In this document: in pieces, positions 46,943 to 58,034 of the stretch
Layout: every line of letters starts with the position of its first letter
How positions within the stretch are numbered: the first letter of the stretch is position 1
From: Viola odorata
Lineage: Eukaryota > Streptophyta > Magnoliopsida > Malpighiales > Violaceae
Assembly (NCBI GenBank): GCA_963691705.1
Contig: OY829539.1
Coordinates: 1,986,501-2,050,500 of the forward strand
DNA: 64,000 bases
Direction of reading: 5' to 3'
Notes under the pieces: generated by a model
What the model was told of the DNA's origin: nothing
The model's input: the letters and a program-made list of their open reading frames with translations, nothing else
The model's database searches: none
Made by a program: the position numbers and the translations under genes

Positions 46943-48698
46943 AATATTATTATAAGTTATTCTCATGTGATTTTCTAAGAGACTAATGAATGTAGCAAAC
47001 CCGATTTTCTTTCCACTTTTGCCATATAGGAAAGATATAATTTTTTTTATTTAAAGTTTGTGTTGTTGTTGTTGTTGTTGTTGTTTAGCTTTAAATTTAA
47101 AACATCTAGTTTTCATCTAAAAATATATATTAAAATCTCAAGAAAAATACATTTACGTAATCATTAAAAATATACTAAGAATATTTATTTTGTAATATTT
47201 TATTTATTTATTATATAAAAAATTATTAACTTTATTACTTAAAAAATTAAATATATTTTTTGGTAAACTATATAAGGAAACCCTAAATTTTACAAAATTT
47301 CCAACCTTGAACCCAATTTGTCTTGAAATTTACAATATAAATCTGAAATTTGTAATATAAGCCTGCAATAAAGTTACAATTTTGGTCTTTCTAATAGTTA
47401 GAAAATTAAAAGATGGTAAAAGATATTATTAAGTTATTTAATAGTTTTAGCAATCACTAATTATTTTAATTTGTTAAAATATACTGATTAATTTGTTAAG
47501 GGTGATGTTGATTCGAACCAATTAAAAATGTAGGGAATTTACCATGACATTTATGATCAAATTAAGAACATTTAACTACAAATTAGATTAATTCCTCTCT
47601 ATTCTTCCTTCAATTTTTTGCATAAATATGATCTTATTTTTCCTTAGAATTTTAGTCTCCCATTCTAACAAATTCATTCATGTCATCAAATAAACTAAAT
47701 TTTTCTTTGTTGTCAATAATGTGAGGTTAAATTATTCTAAAATGAATTTAATTTAATTAATAGATTTATTAATAAATGACATTATAATCAGTCTCTCCAA
47801 ATAATTTTAAATATTGAATCAAATTATTAATTTTAAAATATTAATTAATCATATACCTTAATATTCATAAAAAAATGATTGAGCTTTAAACAACCAATTT
47901 CGCTATCTTCTTTTAACATTTGGCGCCATCAAATCATTGGTCGCTCTTTTTTTTTGTAGACATATCTTCCCACAATTGAAATAAATTTAAAACATGAATT
48001 TGCAAATAAGTGGTAGTTTAAGTCATTTATTGAATAGTGTATTAAATTGTATAAATATACAAATATATATATATAGATCAAATTAAATAAATACAAGATG
48101 GATCTATTGTGCTTAAAGAAAAAAATTGAAATAACACGAAAATATGTAAAGGAAATAAATTGAGAAAAACATACAAGAAAGCAAATCTCATACCAAAGTG
48201 TTATGAGTAAGGCGCTGAAACAATAGATGTCAAAACTTTTAACTTTTTTTTATTGATTAAACAACATATTTCAAAACTATTAACCTTTCTCTTATTGATT
48301 AATCATAAAATATTTGTTTTAAAGATTAATCATAAAATATTTATTTAAAACAAATAAGGGGATGTATAAAATGATGTAAATTTGTTGGGGGTGTCTGTCT
48401 GTTGTACTTGATTTGCAGTTGTTGGTCATCTATTTTCTAGCAAAGCTTTACCTTTTGGTGCTATAAGGCATGGTTTATATAAAAAATAAAAATAAGGAAT
48501 GTATAAAGCACACTCTGTTCCTTCCTTCAAAATTTAGATACATATCCGTTAAAGAACTTGCAGGAATCCCTTATTCTAAACTATATATATGTAGTTGTTC
48601 AAATAATTTCGACAATTATAAATATATACACATATAGATCGAACAAAATAAATACACATATATATGATTCAAACTAATTAAATATAGGATTCATATAA
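46943..48698. other. AT-rich intergenic sequence
   Basis: No coding frame or recognised element. A (TTG)n microsatellite of about nine units lies at 47059-47084. Confidence 0.7.
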
Positions 48699-48727
48699 TC
48701 TATACTATATAAAGGTCTATGTCCGAC
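48699..48727 (+). other. Helitron-like 5' terminus motif
   Basis: TCTATACTATATAAAGG after an A looks like the 5' end of many plant Helitrons (they start TC and insert between A and T). No matching 3' hairpin plus CTRR end was identified, so this is tentative. Confidence 0.3.
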
Positions 48728-48813
48728 AATCAATTAAGAAATTAACCTATAATCAATACATTGGAGTTAAATATACAAATTCGAAGACAATATAATTAAA
48801 AGTAGATTAATAA

Positions 48814-48819
<6 letters not shown>

Positions 48820-48878
<59 letters not shown>
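48820..48878. repeat. (AT)n microsatellite
   Basis: About 29 uninterrupted AT dinucleotides. Confidence 0.95.
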
Positions 48879-48881
<3 letters not shown>

Positions 48882-49151
48882 GGAATCGAACTAAAGAAAT
48901 CAAAACAAAACGCTACTCAATGGAATTCCAATAATCTCTTTGATAATGGTGATTCTTTAGGCTTTGGAAATCGGCAATCGTTGAAGCAAGAAATCCTTAA
49001 ATTATCAGAGCCTAATGAATCAAAGGTATAGGAAGTCATTATCAGGTACTAATCAACCGAGCTTAATTAACTAAAGCAACAAAAAAAAAAACTTAAATCA
49101 TTCAATTTCTAAGGCACACCGACTACAATTAGAAGAGAGAGGAGTTTAATA

Positions 49152-49440
49152 TGCAAATCACCTGAAGATCCCCTCTCCACAGCCCACAAAGCTCTTAATT
49201 TAATGGTTAGCAAGGGGTTTAAGCCTACTCAAGTGACTTGATATTGCTGTTAGGTCCTTATGTCCTGCTGGGTATATAGATGATGCTATTTCTTTGGTAA
49301 AGGAATTCTGTTTAAAGCATTCAAATCCTGATACTTTCACTAATAATTTTCTCGTCAAGTATTTGTGCAAGAGTAGGAACTTAAGTACCGTCTATTATTT
49401 TATTGATGAGATGAAGAGTTCATTTGATACCGTGTAGTCT
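49152..49440 (+). pseudogene. PPR-protein gene fragment, frameshifted
   Basis: The first part reads TAHKALNLMVSKGFKPTQVT. After a one-base loss near 49240 the next frame continues DIAVRSLCPAGYIDDAISL and then NPDTFTNNFLVKYLCKSRN and YYFIDEM before a stop. The pattern (helical pairs, 'PDTFTYNFLV.LCK') is that of plant pentatricopeptide-repeat RNA-binding proteins. There is no start codon and no further repeats, so it is a piece of a gene. It sits about 170 bp from a Helitron helicase fragment, and Helitrons are known to pick up gene pieces. Confidence 0.65.
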
Positions 49441-49499
49441 TTGGAAATAATCAAATAACTTAATAGGTAGGTTAATTAATTTAATACGTAGATTAATTA

Positions 49500-49613
49500 A
49501 TTAAATAACTTAATTAATTAAAAGTCTATTACACCTTTCATTTTTTTAATAATTTAAAAGTATAATAGTAATTTAAAGAAATAAGATCTTTCGTGTTTTT
49601 TATATAGTATAGG
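49500..49613 (-). repeat. Helitron-like terminal repeat, copy 1
   Basis: In reverse complement it starts CTATACTATATAAAAAACAC and continues into an AT-rich block shared with 50605-50730 (about 110 bp, moderately diverged). Probably the 5' end of a small non-autonomous Helitron. Confidence 0.4.
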
Positions 49614-49614
49614 C

Positions 49615-49949
49615 ACACACATTATGATGATGATTTGCTAGAACTTTATACATCACAATCGGAAGAACCGAAAGAGTTTCGTAGAAAGATTAGAAAATAT
49701 AACAATATATTATGGTTTACATCATTTGGTGTAAAGTATGACAAGAACTTGCTTTATAGAGGAAAAGAGTTTATACCTTTAAAGCTCAAGGTCAGGCATA
49801 CCACAATCTTCCTAGATTGGTGCCCGTAGAGAATAATCTAGTGTATTTTCAACTTTATTTTTATGATACTAATAATGAGCTACACAATAGGATGAGAATT
49901 ATAGAGAATGCTAACTTGGATGAAAGCATCTATATTCAACCACGTGCGG
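49615..49949 (+). pseudogene. Helitron helicase N-terminal domain fragment
   Basis: The first frame reads HYDDDLLELYTSQSEEPKEF and RKYNNILWFTSFGVKYDKNL. A frameshift near 49785 moves to GQAYHNLPRLVPVENN and FQLYFYDTNNELHNRM. This order (LYTS..P..F...IR.YN....FTS.GV, then G..YH....L.P, then QLY.YD...E..NR) is typical of the Helitron-like N-terminal domain of plant Rep/helicase proteins. The fragment is cut at its right end by the hAT-type element and has no replication or helicase motifs. Confidence 0.72.
49942..49949. repeat. 8-bp target duplication, left (ACGTGCGG)
   Basis: Matches AAGTGCGG at 50574-50581 in 7 of 8 bases. Eight-base duplications are typical of hAT transposons. Confidence 0.75.
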
Positions 49950-50573
49950 TAAGGGTGTTCACGGGTCGGGTCGGATCGGTTATAGACCCAACCCGCCACC
50001 GACCCGCCCAAAATTTAACGGGTCAGTTCGGGTCGATTATAAGCACATATAACCGCGGGTGTAGCGGGTCGGATCGGTTATCCGCGAGTTGACGGGTTGG
50101 TGGTTATATTTCTGGGTTTAAAATAATGGGCCGGGTTTAACAAAAAAAAACTAAAAAAAACAACCATTAAGAAAGCCCCTCAACCTTTCTTTTTTTCCTC
50201 CAACTGGGCTGAGCCCATTAACCAAACCTAACAAACCTAAAACAAAAACTAACATCTCATCTTCTTCCTCCAACAAACCCTAAATCTTAAAATAGAAATA
50301 AAAATATCATCCCTTGTGTTAGGAGGTCAGCCCATCCCCAACCCCTCCAAATTCTGTCAAAAATGCCTCATGTCCTCTGCAACTTACTGCTTCGTAATCA
50401 AAACAATCCAATTTGTAATTTTTTTTTTTTACTTTTTTGTCCCTCCACCACATTCCCACCACCACTTACACAAATTAGAAATTGGAATAAACCAATCACC
50501 ACCACAACGTCAATCACCTGTCCAAAATCAAAACAGAAAACTACAGGGACGGCTCTGTTTGTGTTCACCCCTA
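49950..50573 (+). mobile_element. Non-autonomous hAT-type transposon
   Basis: 624 bp with terminal inverted repeats TAAGGGTGTTCAC and, at the other end in reverse complement, TAGGGGTGAACAC. The left end is rich in GGGTCGG and ACCCGCC blocks, as in many plant hAT elements. No transposase is encoded. It landed in the Helitron helicase fragment. Strand is arbitrary. Confidence 0.75.
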
Positions 50574-50581
50574 AAGTGCGG
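50574..50581. repeat. 8-bp target duplication, right (AAGTGCGG)
   Basis: See 49942-49949. Confidence 0.75.
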
Positions 50582-50604
50582 ATTAACCTACTCATTAAAT
50601 AATT

Positions 50605-50730
50605 CAATTAATTAAAATATATTTACTAAATTATTGTTTAAAAGTCTATTACACTCTTAATTTTTTTAATAATTTAAGAATATAATAGTAATTTAAAGAA
50701 ATAGCCCCTTTCGTGCTTTTTATATATTGT
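50605..50730 (-). repeat. Helitron-like terminal repeat, copy 2
   Basis: Second copy of the 49500-49613 block, with terminus TATACAATATATAAAAAGCAC in reverse complement. Confidence 0.4.
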
Positions 50731-51205
50731 ATAAATAGTTTAAAAAGTATTAATTCAATAAATTATTAGTTGTGAGCTGTTAATATAAAATAAATTTTAA
50801 TAAGTATAATTAATTTATGGAGCTTTTTTAGGAAATAAAAAGAAAAAAGAAAAGAACAGGTTAGGATAAATAAAAAAAACAAGAAAACTTAAATCCAAAA
50901 CAAGCTGTAGCAGAGATGGTTAGCATCCCATATCAACGAATGAAACGGTACGGTGAAAGAAATCTGGTTTTAACAAAACTAATCAGAAACAACAACAGAT
51001 GATTCAACAAATTCATAAACACAAACCAAAACATTCATCAACAGGGACGCTCTTGATTGATCCTAATCAAAATGAAATCCTGGGCACGTTGATCTCAATC
51101 AAAATGTTAAACAAATGGAGGATGCAGCTCTATATAAATCACCAGAAAGCATGCCAATGAAGCATCAACTAATCCTACTACATACTACTTCACTAATTCC
51201 CAGCA
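50731..51205 (+). promoter_or_regulatory. Upstream region of the broken cysteine protease gene
   Basis: From about 50935 it is similar to 57730-58034 upstream of the intact copy. Both share ACGGTACGGTGAAA, GGGCACGTTGAT and CTCTATATAAA, the likely TATA box (51129-51138), 68-77 bases before the ATG. It diverges more than the exons do. Confidence 0.6.
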
Positions 51206-51389
51206 ATGGAATTCACAGCCCAACACCGATGCATCCGTACCAGTTTAGCAGTTGTCTTGATTTTGGTAGCATTGGCTTCTAAAGCCGTGGCTCGCACCCT
51301 CCAAGATGTAGGGATGCATGAGCAGCACGAGCAGTGGATGACTCAGTATGGGCGTGTGTACAAGGATGCTGATGAGAAGGAGATGCGTT

Positions 51390-51394
51390 ACAAG
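51390..51394. repeat. Target-site duplication ACAAG, left side of element E
   Basis: ACAAG precedes TGTTGG of the first LTR and recurs at 55108-55112 after the third LTR. In the intact paralogue the site is single (ACAAGATATATAAGG, near 58219). Confidence 0.95.
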
Positions 51395-52201
51395 TGTTGG
51401 AGTCCAGTTCATATCAAGGAAAGAAGAGTTTGATAATAGCAAAATTGATTATGAGTTGGTATCCGCCAACTAATCAATTGTTGCTGCAATGATGGAAAGA
51501 ATGAGCCAAGTTGGACTCATGATCACCCTTAAATCAAGGAAAGGCTAAAGTTTTATAATGGAGTGGGTCGGCCAACTAAAAGAAAAGAAGGAAAGTTAGA
51601 AATGGGAAAGTAAGGAAAGAAACGTGTAGGGGCCAAATTGGATTAATTCCAATTTGGACTTGGACTTCTCGTGATCACACGGTGGTGATCATGTGCTTTT
51701 CTTTGGTTGGCACTCCATATATAAATACATGCCATTAAATGGAGAGCAGGAGCAGAGTTGTAACGATGTAGCTGCTAGAGAGAGATCAGTTGCAATGAAG
51801 AGCAACTGATCTGTGATTGAGAGGGATATTTTTAATATCCGAGAGAGAGAAAAATAGAGAGTATTTTTCTTGTTTGTGATTGAGAGAAAAATAAACCAGT
51901 GAGGGTATTTATTTTTCTAGATTGTGTCTCCTCGATCTAGATGAGAGATTGAGTTGAGAGAGATTGTAAAAGGGATGTTGTTGAACATCCTGAGAGATTG
52001 TGAAAAGGATGCTGTTGAGCATCCTGATGTGATTGTAAGACTAATAATTTATTATTAGTGAAAGATTGTTTGGAGTTGGTCCCGTGGTTTTTCCTCGTTG
52101 GAGGTTTTCCACGTAAATCCTCGTGTTGTGTATTTGTTTGCTGCTTGCTGTGTTTGATTGTGTTCGATCCTGGGCGGGGAAAAGGTGATTTTTTCCCAAC
52201 A
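51395..52201 (+). repeat. Element E LTR 1
   Basis: TGTTGGAGTCC to TTTCCCAACA. TATA motif at 51717-51726 (TATATAAATA). Appears identical to LTR 2. Confidence 0.95.
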
Positions 52202-52847
52202 ACTGGTAGCGGAGCTGATGGTTCGATGGGCATGCGGAGCTGAAGATCCTTTTGGGCCTATGAGATGGGCTTTGATCGGAATCGAAGGTTCGATTGGGCA
52301 TGTGGAGCTGAAGATCCGGTTGGGCCTATGAGATGGGCTTTGATCGGAATCGAAAGTTCGACTGGGCATGTAGAGCTGAAGGTCCGGTTGGGCCTATGAG
52401 ATGGGCTTTGATCGGAACCGAAGGTTCGATGAGCTTGCGGAGAAGATCCGATGGATTGGTGGGACGAGTATGTTGATGATGGCACAGACCTAGTGCACGA
52501 GGTCTGGTGCAGTGGCAGCACACAGCGAATCTCCAAACTGATGAGCTAAAACGGTGGGCCAATAGATTGAGCCCGAAGTATGATGGGTGAATTCAATACT
52601 TCGTGCAAGTTGATGGGCCAAATTGGTAGGCTTACTCAATTTGATGGTGTACTTTAAAGTACGGTAAATCTCCGAGAGGAACTTGAAGTAGGTGGGTCCT
52701 ATTGAGGACTGTGTAGAGCTTCGTTCGAGAGGGAGATTGTCGGGCTCAGATGGTGGGCCTGGTGGTACTTTGTTTGAGGGGGAGATCGTTATAGTGTAAA
52801 TGTATGGAGATTGGTGATTCCCATGATATGAGCTTGAGGGGGAGAAT
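52202..52847 (+). repeat. Element E internal domain 1
   Basis: Starts ACTGGTAGCGGAGC (primer-binding site). Contains about three and a half copies of a 68-bp repeat (GGCATGTGGAGCTGAAG starts near 52229, 52297 and 52365). The purine tract GAGGGGGAGAAT adjoins LTR 2. Repeats of Ser-Asp-Gln-Ser-Pro on the minus strand are a by-product of this array. Confidence 0.9.
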
Positions 52848-53654
52848 TGTTGGAGTCCAGTTCATATCAAGGAAAGAAGAGTTTGATAATAGCAAAATTG
52901 ATTATGAGTTGGTATCCGCCAACTAATCAATTGTTGCTGCAATGATGGAAAGAATGAGCCAAGTTGGACTCATGATCACCCTTAAATCAAGGAAAGGCTA
53001 AAGTTTTATAATGGAGTGGGTCGGCCAACTAAAAGAAAAGAAGGAAAGTTAGAAATGGGAAAGTAAGGAAAGAAACGTGTAGGGGCCAAATTGGATTAAT
53101 TCCAATTTGGACTTGGACTTCTCGTGATCACACGGTGGTGATCATGTGCTTTTCTTTGGTTGGCACTCCATATATAAATACATGCCATTAAATGGAGAGC
53201 AGGAGCAGAGTTGTAACGATGTAGCTGCTAGAGAGAGATCAGTTGCAATGAAGAGCAACTGATCTGTGATTGAGAGGGATATTTTTAATATCCGAGAGAG
53301 AGAAAAATAGAGAGTATTTTTCTTGTTTGTGATTGAGAGAAAAATAAACCAGTGAGGGTATTTATTTTTCTAGATTGTGTCTCCTCGATCTAGATGAGAG
53401 ATTGAGTTGAGAGAGATTGTAAAAGGGATGTTGTTGAACATCCTGAGAGATTGTGAAAAGGATGCTGTTGAGCATCCTGATGTGATTGTAAGACTAATAA
53501 TTTATTATTAGTGAAAGATTGTTTGGAGTTGGTCCCGTGGTTTTTCCTCGTTGGAGGTTTTCCACGTAAATCCTCGTGTTGTGTATTTGTTTGCTGCTTG
53601 CTGTGTTTGATTGTGTTCGATCCTGGGCGGGGAAAAGGTGATTTTTTCCCAACA
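52848..53654 (+). repeat. Element E LTR 2 (central)
   Basis: 807 bp, appears identical to LTR 1. Confidence 0.95.
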
Positions 53655-54300
53655 ACTGGTAGCGGAGCTGATGGTTCGATGGGCATGCGGAGCTGAAGAT
53701 CCTTTTGGGCCTATGAGATGGGCTTTGATCGGAATCGAAGGTTCGATTGGGCATGTGGAGCTGAAGATCCGGTTGGGCCTATGAGATGGGCTTTGATCGG
53801 AATCGAAAGTTCGACTGGGCATGTAGAGCTGAAGGTCCGGTTGGGCCTATGAGATGGGCTTTGATCGGAACCGAAGGTTCGATGAGCTTGCGGAGAAGAT
53901 CCGATGGATTGGTGGGACGAGTATGTTGATGATGGCACAGACCTAGTGCACGAGGTCTGGTGCAGTGGCAGCACACAGCGAATCTCCAAACTGATGAGCT
54001 AAAACGGTGGGCCAATAGATTGAGCCCGAAGTATGATGGGTGAATTCAATACTTCGTGCAAGTTGATGGGCCAAATTGGTAGGCTTACTCAATTTGATGG
54101 TGTACTTTAAAGTACGGTAAATCTCCGAGAGGAACTTGAAGTAGGTGGGTCCTATTGAGGACTGTGTAGAGCTTCGTTCGAGAGGGAGATTGTCGGGCTC
54201 AGATGGTGGGCCTGGTGGTACTTTGTTTGAGGGGGAGATCGTTATAGTGTAAATGTATGGAGATTGGTGATTCCCATGATATGAGCTTGAGGGGGAGAAT
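53655..54300 (+). repeat. Element E internal domain 2
   Basis: Appears identical to 52202-52847. Confidence 0.93.
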
Positions 54301-55107
54301 TGTTGGAGTCCAGTTCATATCAAGGAAAGAAGAGTTTGATAATAGCAAAATTGATTATGAGTTGGTATCCGCCAACTAATCAATTGTTGCTGCAATGATG
54401 GAAAGAATGAGCCAAGTTGGACTCATGATCACCCTTAAATCAAGGAAAGGCTAAAGTTTTATAATGGAGTGGGTCGGCCAACTAAAAGAAAAGAAGGAAA
54501 GTTAGAAATGGGAAAGTAAGGAAAGAAACGTGTAGGGGCCAAATTGGATTAATTCCAATTTGGACTTGGACTTCTCGTGATCACACGGTGGTGATCATGT
54601 GCTTTTCTTTGGTTGGCACTCCATATATAAATACATGCCATTAAATGGAGAGCAGGAGCAGAGTTGTAACGATGTAGCTGCTAGAGAGAGATCAGTTGCA
54701 ATGAAGAGCAACTGATCTGTGATTGAGAGGGATATTTTTAATATCCGAGAGAGAGAAAAATAGAGAGTATTTTTCTTGTTTGTGATTGAGAGAAAAATAA
54801 ACCAGTGAGGGTATTTATTTTTCTAGATTGTGTCTCCTCGATCTAGATGAGAGATTGAGTTGAGAGAGATTGTAAAAGGGATGTTGTTGAACATCCTGAG
54901 AGATTGTGAAAAGGATGCTGTTGAGCATCCTGATTTGATTGTAAGACTAATAATTTATTATTAGTGAAAGATTGTTTGGAGTTGGTCCCGTGGTTTTTCC
55001 TCGTTGGAGGTTTTCCACGTAAATCCTCGTGTTGTGTATTTGTTTGCTGCTTGTTGTGTTTGATTGTGTTCGATCCTGGGCGGGGAAAAGGTGATTTTTT
55101 CCCAACA
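54301..55107 (+). repeat. Element E LTR 3
   Basis: 807 bp. Differs from LTR 1 and 2 at about two positions (CTGATTTGATT instead of CTGATGTGATT near 54930; CTTGTTG instead of CTTGCTG near 55052). Confidence 0.95.
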
Positions 55108-55112
55108 ACAAG
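55108..55112. repeat. Target-site duplication ACAAG, right side of element E
   Basis: Matches 51390-51394. Confidence 0.95.
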
Positions 55113-56095
55113 ATATATAAGGAGAATGTAGAACTCATTGAAGCCTTTAACTCTGCCAACAACAAACCTTACAAGCTTGGAGTTAATCAGTTCGCAGACC
55201 TTACCAATGAAGAATTCAAAACAACCCGAAACCGGTTCAAGGGTCACATGTGCTCTGAACAAACAGGGCCTTTTAGGTATGAGAATGTGAGTGCAGTACC
55301 ATCTTCCATGGACTGGAGAAAGAAAGGAGCTGTCACACCCGTCAAGGATCAAGGCCAATGCGGTAACCTTGCACAGAAAAATCCATATAATCAGCTCAAA
55401 TTTTTTTTTTCAATTTAAAAAAAGTACATAGATGTGTTAATTTATTATAGTTATTATTACCTAACACTCTGCCCCTCTGTGGTGGTGTTGTTAAAATTAC
55501 AGGATGCTGCTGGGCCTTCTCTGCAGTGGCTGCAGTGGAAGGAATCACGCAGCTGACAACTGGTAAATTGATCTCCCTCTCTGAACAAGAGCTTGTAGAT
55601 TGTGATGTGAAGGGAGTGGACCAAGGATGCGGTGGTGGGCTCATGGATGATGCCTTCAAATTCGTAGAGAATAACAAAGGCCTAACCACTGAGACTAACT
55701 ATCCTTACCAAGGCACTGATGGCACCTGCAACGCTAAGGAGGAGGCAAACCATGCTGCCAAAATCACTGGGTTCGAAGACGTACCAGCCAACAGCGAGGC
55801 CGGACTGATGAAGGCCGTGGCGAGCCAACCAGTTTCTGTTGCGATTGATGCCAGTGGATCTGAATTCCAGTTCTACTCAAGTGGCATCTTCACAGGTTCT
55901 TGCGGCACCGAGTTAGACCATGGAGTGACTGCTGTTGGATACGGCAAGAGTGATGACGGGATGAGTTATTGGTTGGTAAAGAACTCTTGGGGTGCAGAAT
56001 GGGGAGAGAAAGGGTACATAAGGATGCAGAAAGATGTTAGTGCAAAGGAAGGCCTCTGTGGGATAGCAATGCAAGCTTCCTACCCCACTGCTTAA

Positions 56096-57944
56096 TACAT
56101 TCTTAAACCTTACCTAATTTTATCTATGTATGTATTAGTTATGTGTACGTGCCTACTTATTCAACTGCTTTGCTAGAGCTGTGTTGTAATGTATGTAAGC
56201 AAATTGAACACTTGCATAGGCCTTAGCTTATGGAAGTGTGTCTATGTGCAAATTAATGTCTTTTATTATGATAAATTAGTGTTGATATGTGATGGCGAAC
56301 ACAGAATGGGTCAAAACATAAATTCACAACAAAAAATGTTCAACTTCATTTGTTGCACAGGAACACATACATACCAATATGTGTGCAAGAAAAGTAGCAA
56401 GGGAAAACGTTATACATACCAATAGGATTGTAGCTGGAGCAGGAGGGCCAAAACAGTCTGGTGAACAAGAAACTTGTAGTGATGAGGTGTGGCTTAAGTA
56501 TAACAGAGCAGTTGGAACTTTTTAAATAAACTTTCAATCGCTGATATGGAATGCATGTAGCCATAAAATAATAATGCAAAAGGAACCGACAGCTGTTCGT
56601 ACCTGAGCAATTGCAGGCACACTTGCTGCACAGCTAAAACGCAGCAAATTTACCGAGCGTCATCAACTACTCCACCAATTGGTACCATCAAGCTTAAAGC
56701 TTATGCAGCAATTCAGGTTGATGGAATTGAACCTTGCATTATTATCGCGTACCCACAGCAGAACAGTCATAACCAAGCAATTGAAGATCATTATGGCATT
56801 GGATTGTTCCAAGCAATTAGCAGAAGCGAAACTAATATACCTGCCAATGAATTGATCTCTTCTAACTGGTTTTTCCCTTAAGAACCAAAACTGTTGTTAA
56901 ATGAAAATCAAAACAAATATAGTAATTCGAGAAATGTAATTTCTACTGGAATTCTTACATACATACTGACAAGCATGTTGCAACAACCAAAAAAACAATC
57001 AAAATGAAAACTTAAAGTTGGTCGTATCAAATATATCTAAGGGGGAAAGAGACACTGCCGAGAACCCTATCATTCTCAACCACTGCTCCCCAAAAGTTCC
57101 GACCCCCTCAATAAAAACGGGGGAAAATATATTTGATTTGAAAATTTATGTATAACCAATGTTCATGAGTCTCATCTTTTAATCCCGATCCGCCCCATTG
57201 ATATGCCTAGCTCTCATAATGCGGTGATGGTCCAGACTACTTTATGGCTCATAACCCCGCCCCGGCCCGCCCCTTTGCATCGCATTAGCCTGGTTACTGG
57301 TGCGGCAGAAATTTCAGAGCCTGTCCCAGGTAATGGTCCAGATTACTCTATGGCTTTTGATCCTCATTGTAATCGCTGATTGTTCAAGTTTGTCTGTAAG
57401 AATTTGGGAAGCAAATTGATATCTTATTTTGATCTGTCCGACGTTTGCTTTTTTGTGTTTTGATTTTATTTTTTGGTGTTGTTTATACGTGTTTGCGTTC
57501 AAGTTGATGTCAAAGCAAGAAGCTGTGCTGCTAGCTTTCCCAGTTCTGCTTCTGAATTTCCTGCATTGATTGGATACAATCCGATGCCACAAGGATCTTT
57601 ATGAACACTTTCTGCTGTGAATTTATGTTTTGAATCTTTGTGAATTGGACACAATCCTTATTATTACACCAAAATACAATAAAACAGGAAATTACACAAA
57701 ATAATTAAAATGCCAACACTTTAACAATGAGCGCACTAACGATGAATGAAACGGTACGGTGAAACAAATTAGGTTATCAACCGAACTAGTTAGGCACAAC
57801 AGAAAAGACAGACATAATACCAAACCAGCATTCAACAAACCAAACAAAACACTGATCAACAAGGATTGATGTCGTTGCACAAATCGGAATGAATTCCTGG
57901 GCACGTTGATCTTAATCAAAGTGTTAAAGAAATGGAGGATACGG
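56096..57944. other. Intergenic region between the protease gene copies
   Basis: Downstream of copy 1 there is partial similarity to the region after copy 2 (56345-56410 with 59480-59540; 56600-56650 with 59558-59612), which marks the tandem duplication unit. The latter block reads on the minus strand as a short open segment ending SVPAIAQ before a GT in both copies. A frame of about 75 codons with PIGTIKLKAYAAIQVDGIEP (about 56655-56880) has no start and was not recognised. The region near 57190-57260 is GC-rich (CCCCGCCCCGGCCCGCCCC). Confidence 0.5.
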
Positions 57945-57957
57945 CTCTATATAAACC
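57945..57957 (+). promoter_or_regulatory. TATA box of the intact cysteine protease gene
   Basis: CTCTATATAAACC, about 80 bases before ATG 58035, matching the motif upstream of copy 1. Confidence 0.65.
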
Positions 57958-58034
57958 ACCATGGAACATGCTAATCAAGCATCAATCAATCCTAGCTCTG
58001 CTAATTAAGTAAGATACTACTTCACTTCCCAGCA

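Larger units (their letters stand above)
51395..55107 (+). mobile_element. Element E: non-autonomous Copia-type LTR retrotransposon with three LTRs
   Basis: 3713 bp arranged LTR (51395-52201), internal (52202-52847), LTR (52848-53654), internal (53655-54300), LTR (54301-55107). Each LTR is 807 bp and each internal part 646 bp, a period of exactly 1453 bp. A single ACAAG duplication flanks the whole. The internal part has a primer-binding site TGGTAGCGGAGC two bases after the LTR and ends with a purine tract GAGGGGGAGAAT, but encodes no gag or pol. The structure fits one insertion followed by LTR-LTR unequal recombination. Orientation is set by primer-binding site and purine tract. Confidence 0.93.
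51206..56095 (+). pseudogene. SAG12-type papain-like cysteine protease gene, copy 1, disrupted
   Basis: Exon 1 begins at ATG 51206 ([13 protein letters not shown]), with a hydrophobic signal peptide and the start of an I29 prodomain. It is cut after codon 63 by a 3.7-kb LTR element (51395-55107) and resumes at 55113 ([13 protein letters not shown]). Exon 1 ends at 55362 (G/GTAACC). A 140-nt intron ends at TTACAG 55502, and exon 2 (55503-56095) runs to TAA. All papain catalytic residues are encoded ([32 protein letters not shown]). The insertion brings stops in the reading direction, so no normal enzyme is expected. Exon 2 is almost identical to the intact copy at 58035. Confidence 0.9.

Noticed and set aside
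48699..49613. Complete element bounded by inverted TATACTATATAAA motifs
   Set aside because: The motif is short and AT-rich, no target duplication was found, and Helitrons lack terminal inverted repeats. Only the separate ends are reported.
52041..54015. Repeated minus-strand frames with Ser-Asp-Gln-Ser-Pro-Ser motifs
   Set aside because: They are translations of the 68-bp repeat in the element E internal domain, present twice because the domain is duplicated.
56655..56880. Frame of about 75 codons with PIGTIKLKAYAAIQVDGIEP
   Set aside because: No start codon, no recognised domain, and not visibly shared by the region after the second protease gene. Mentioned in the intergenic entry only.
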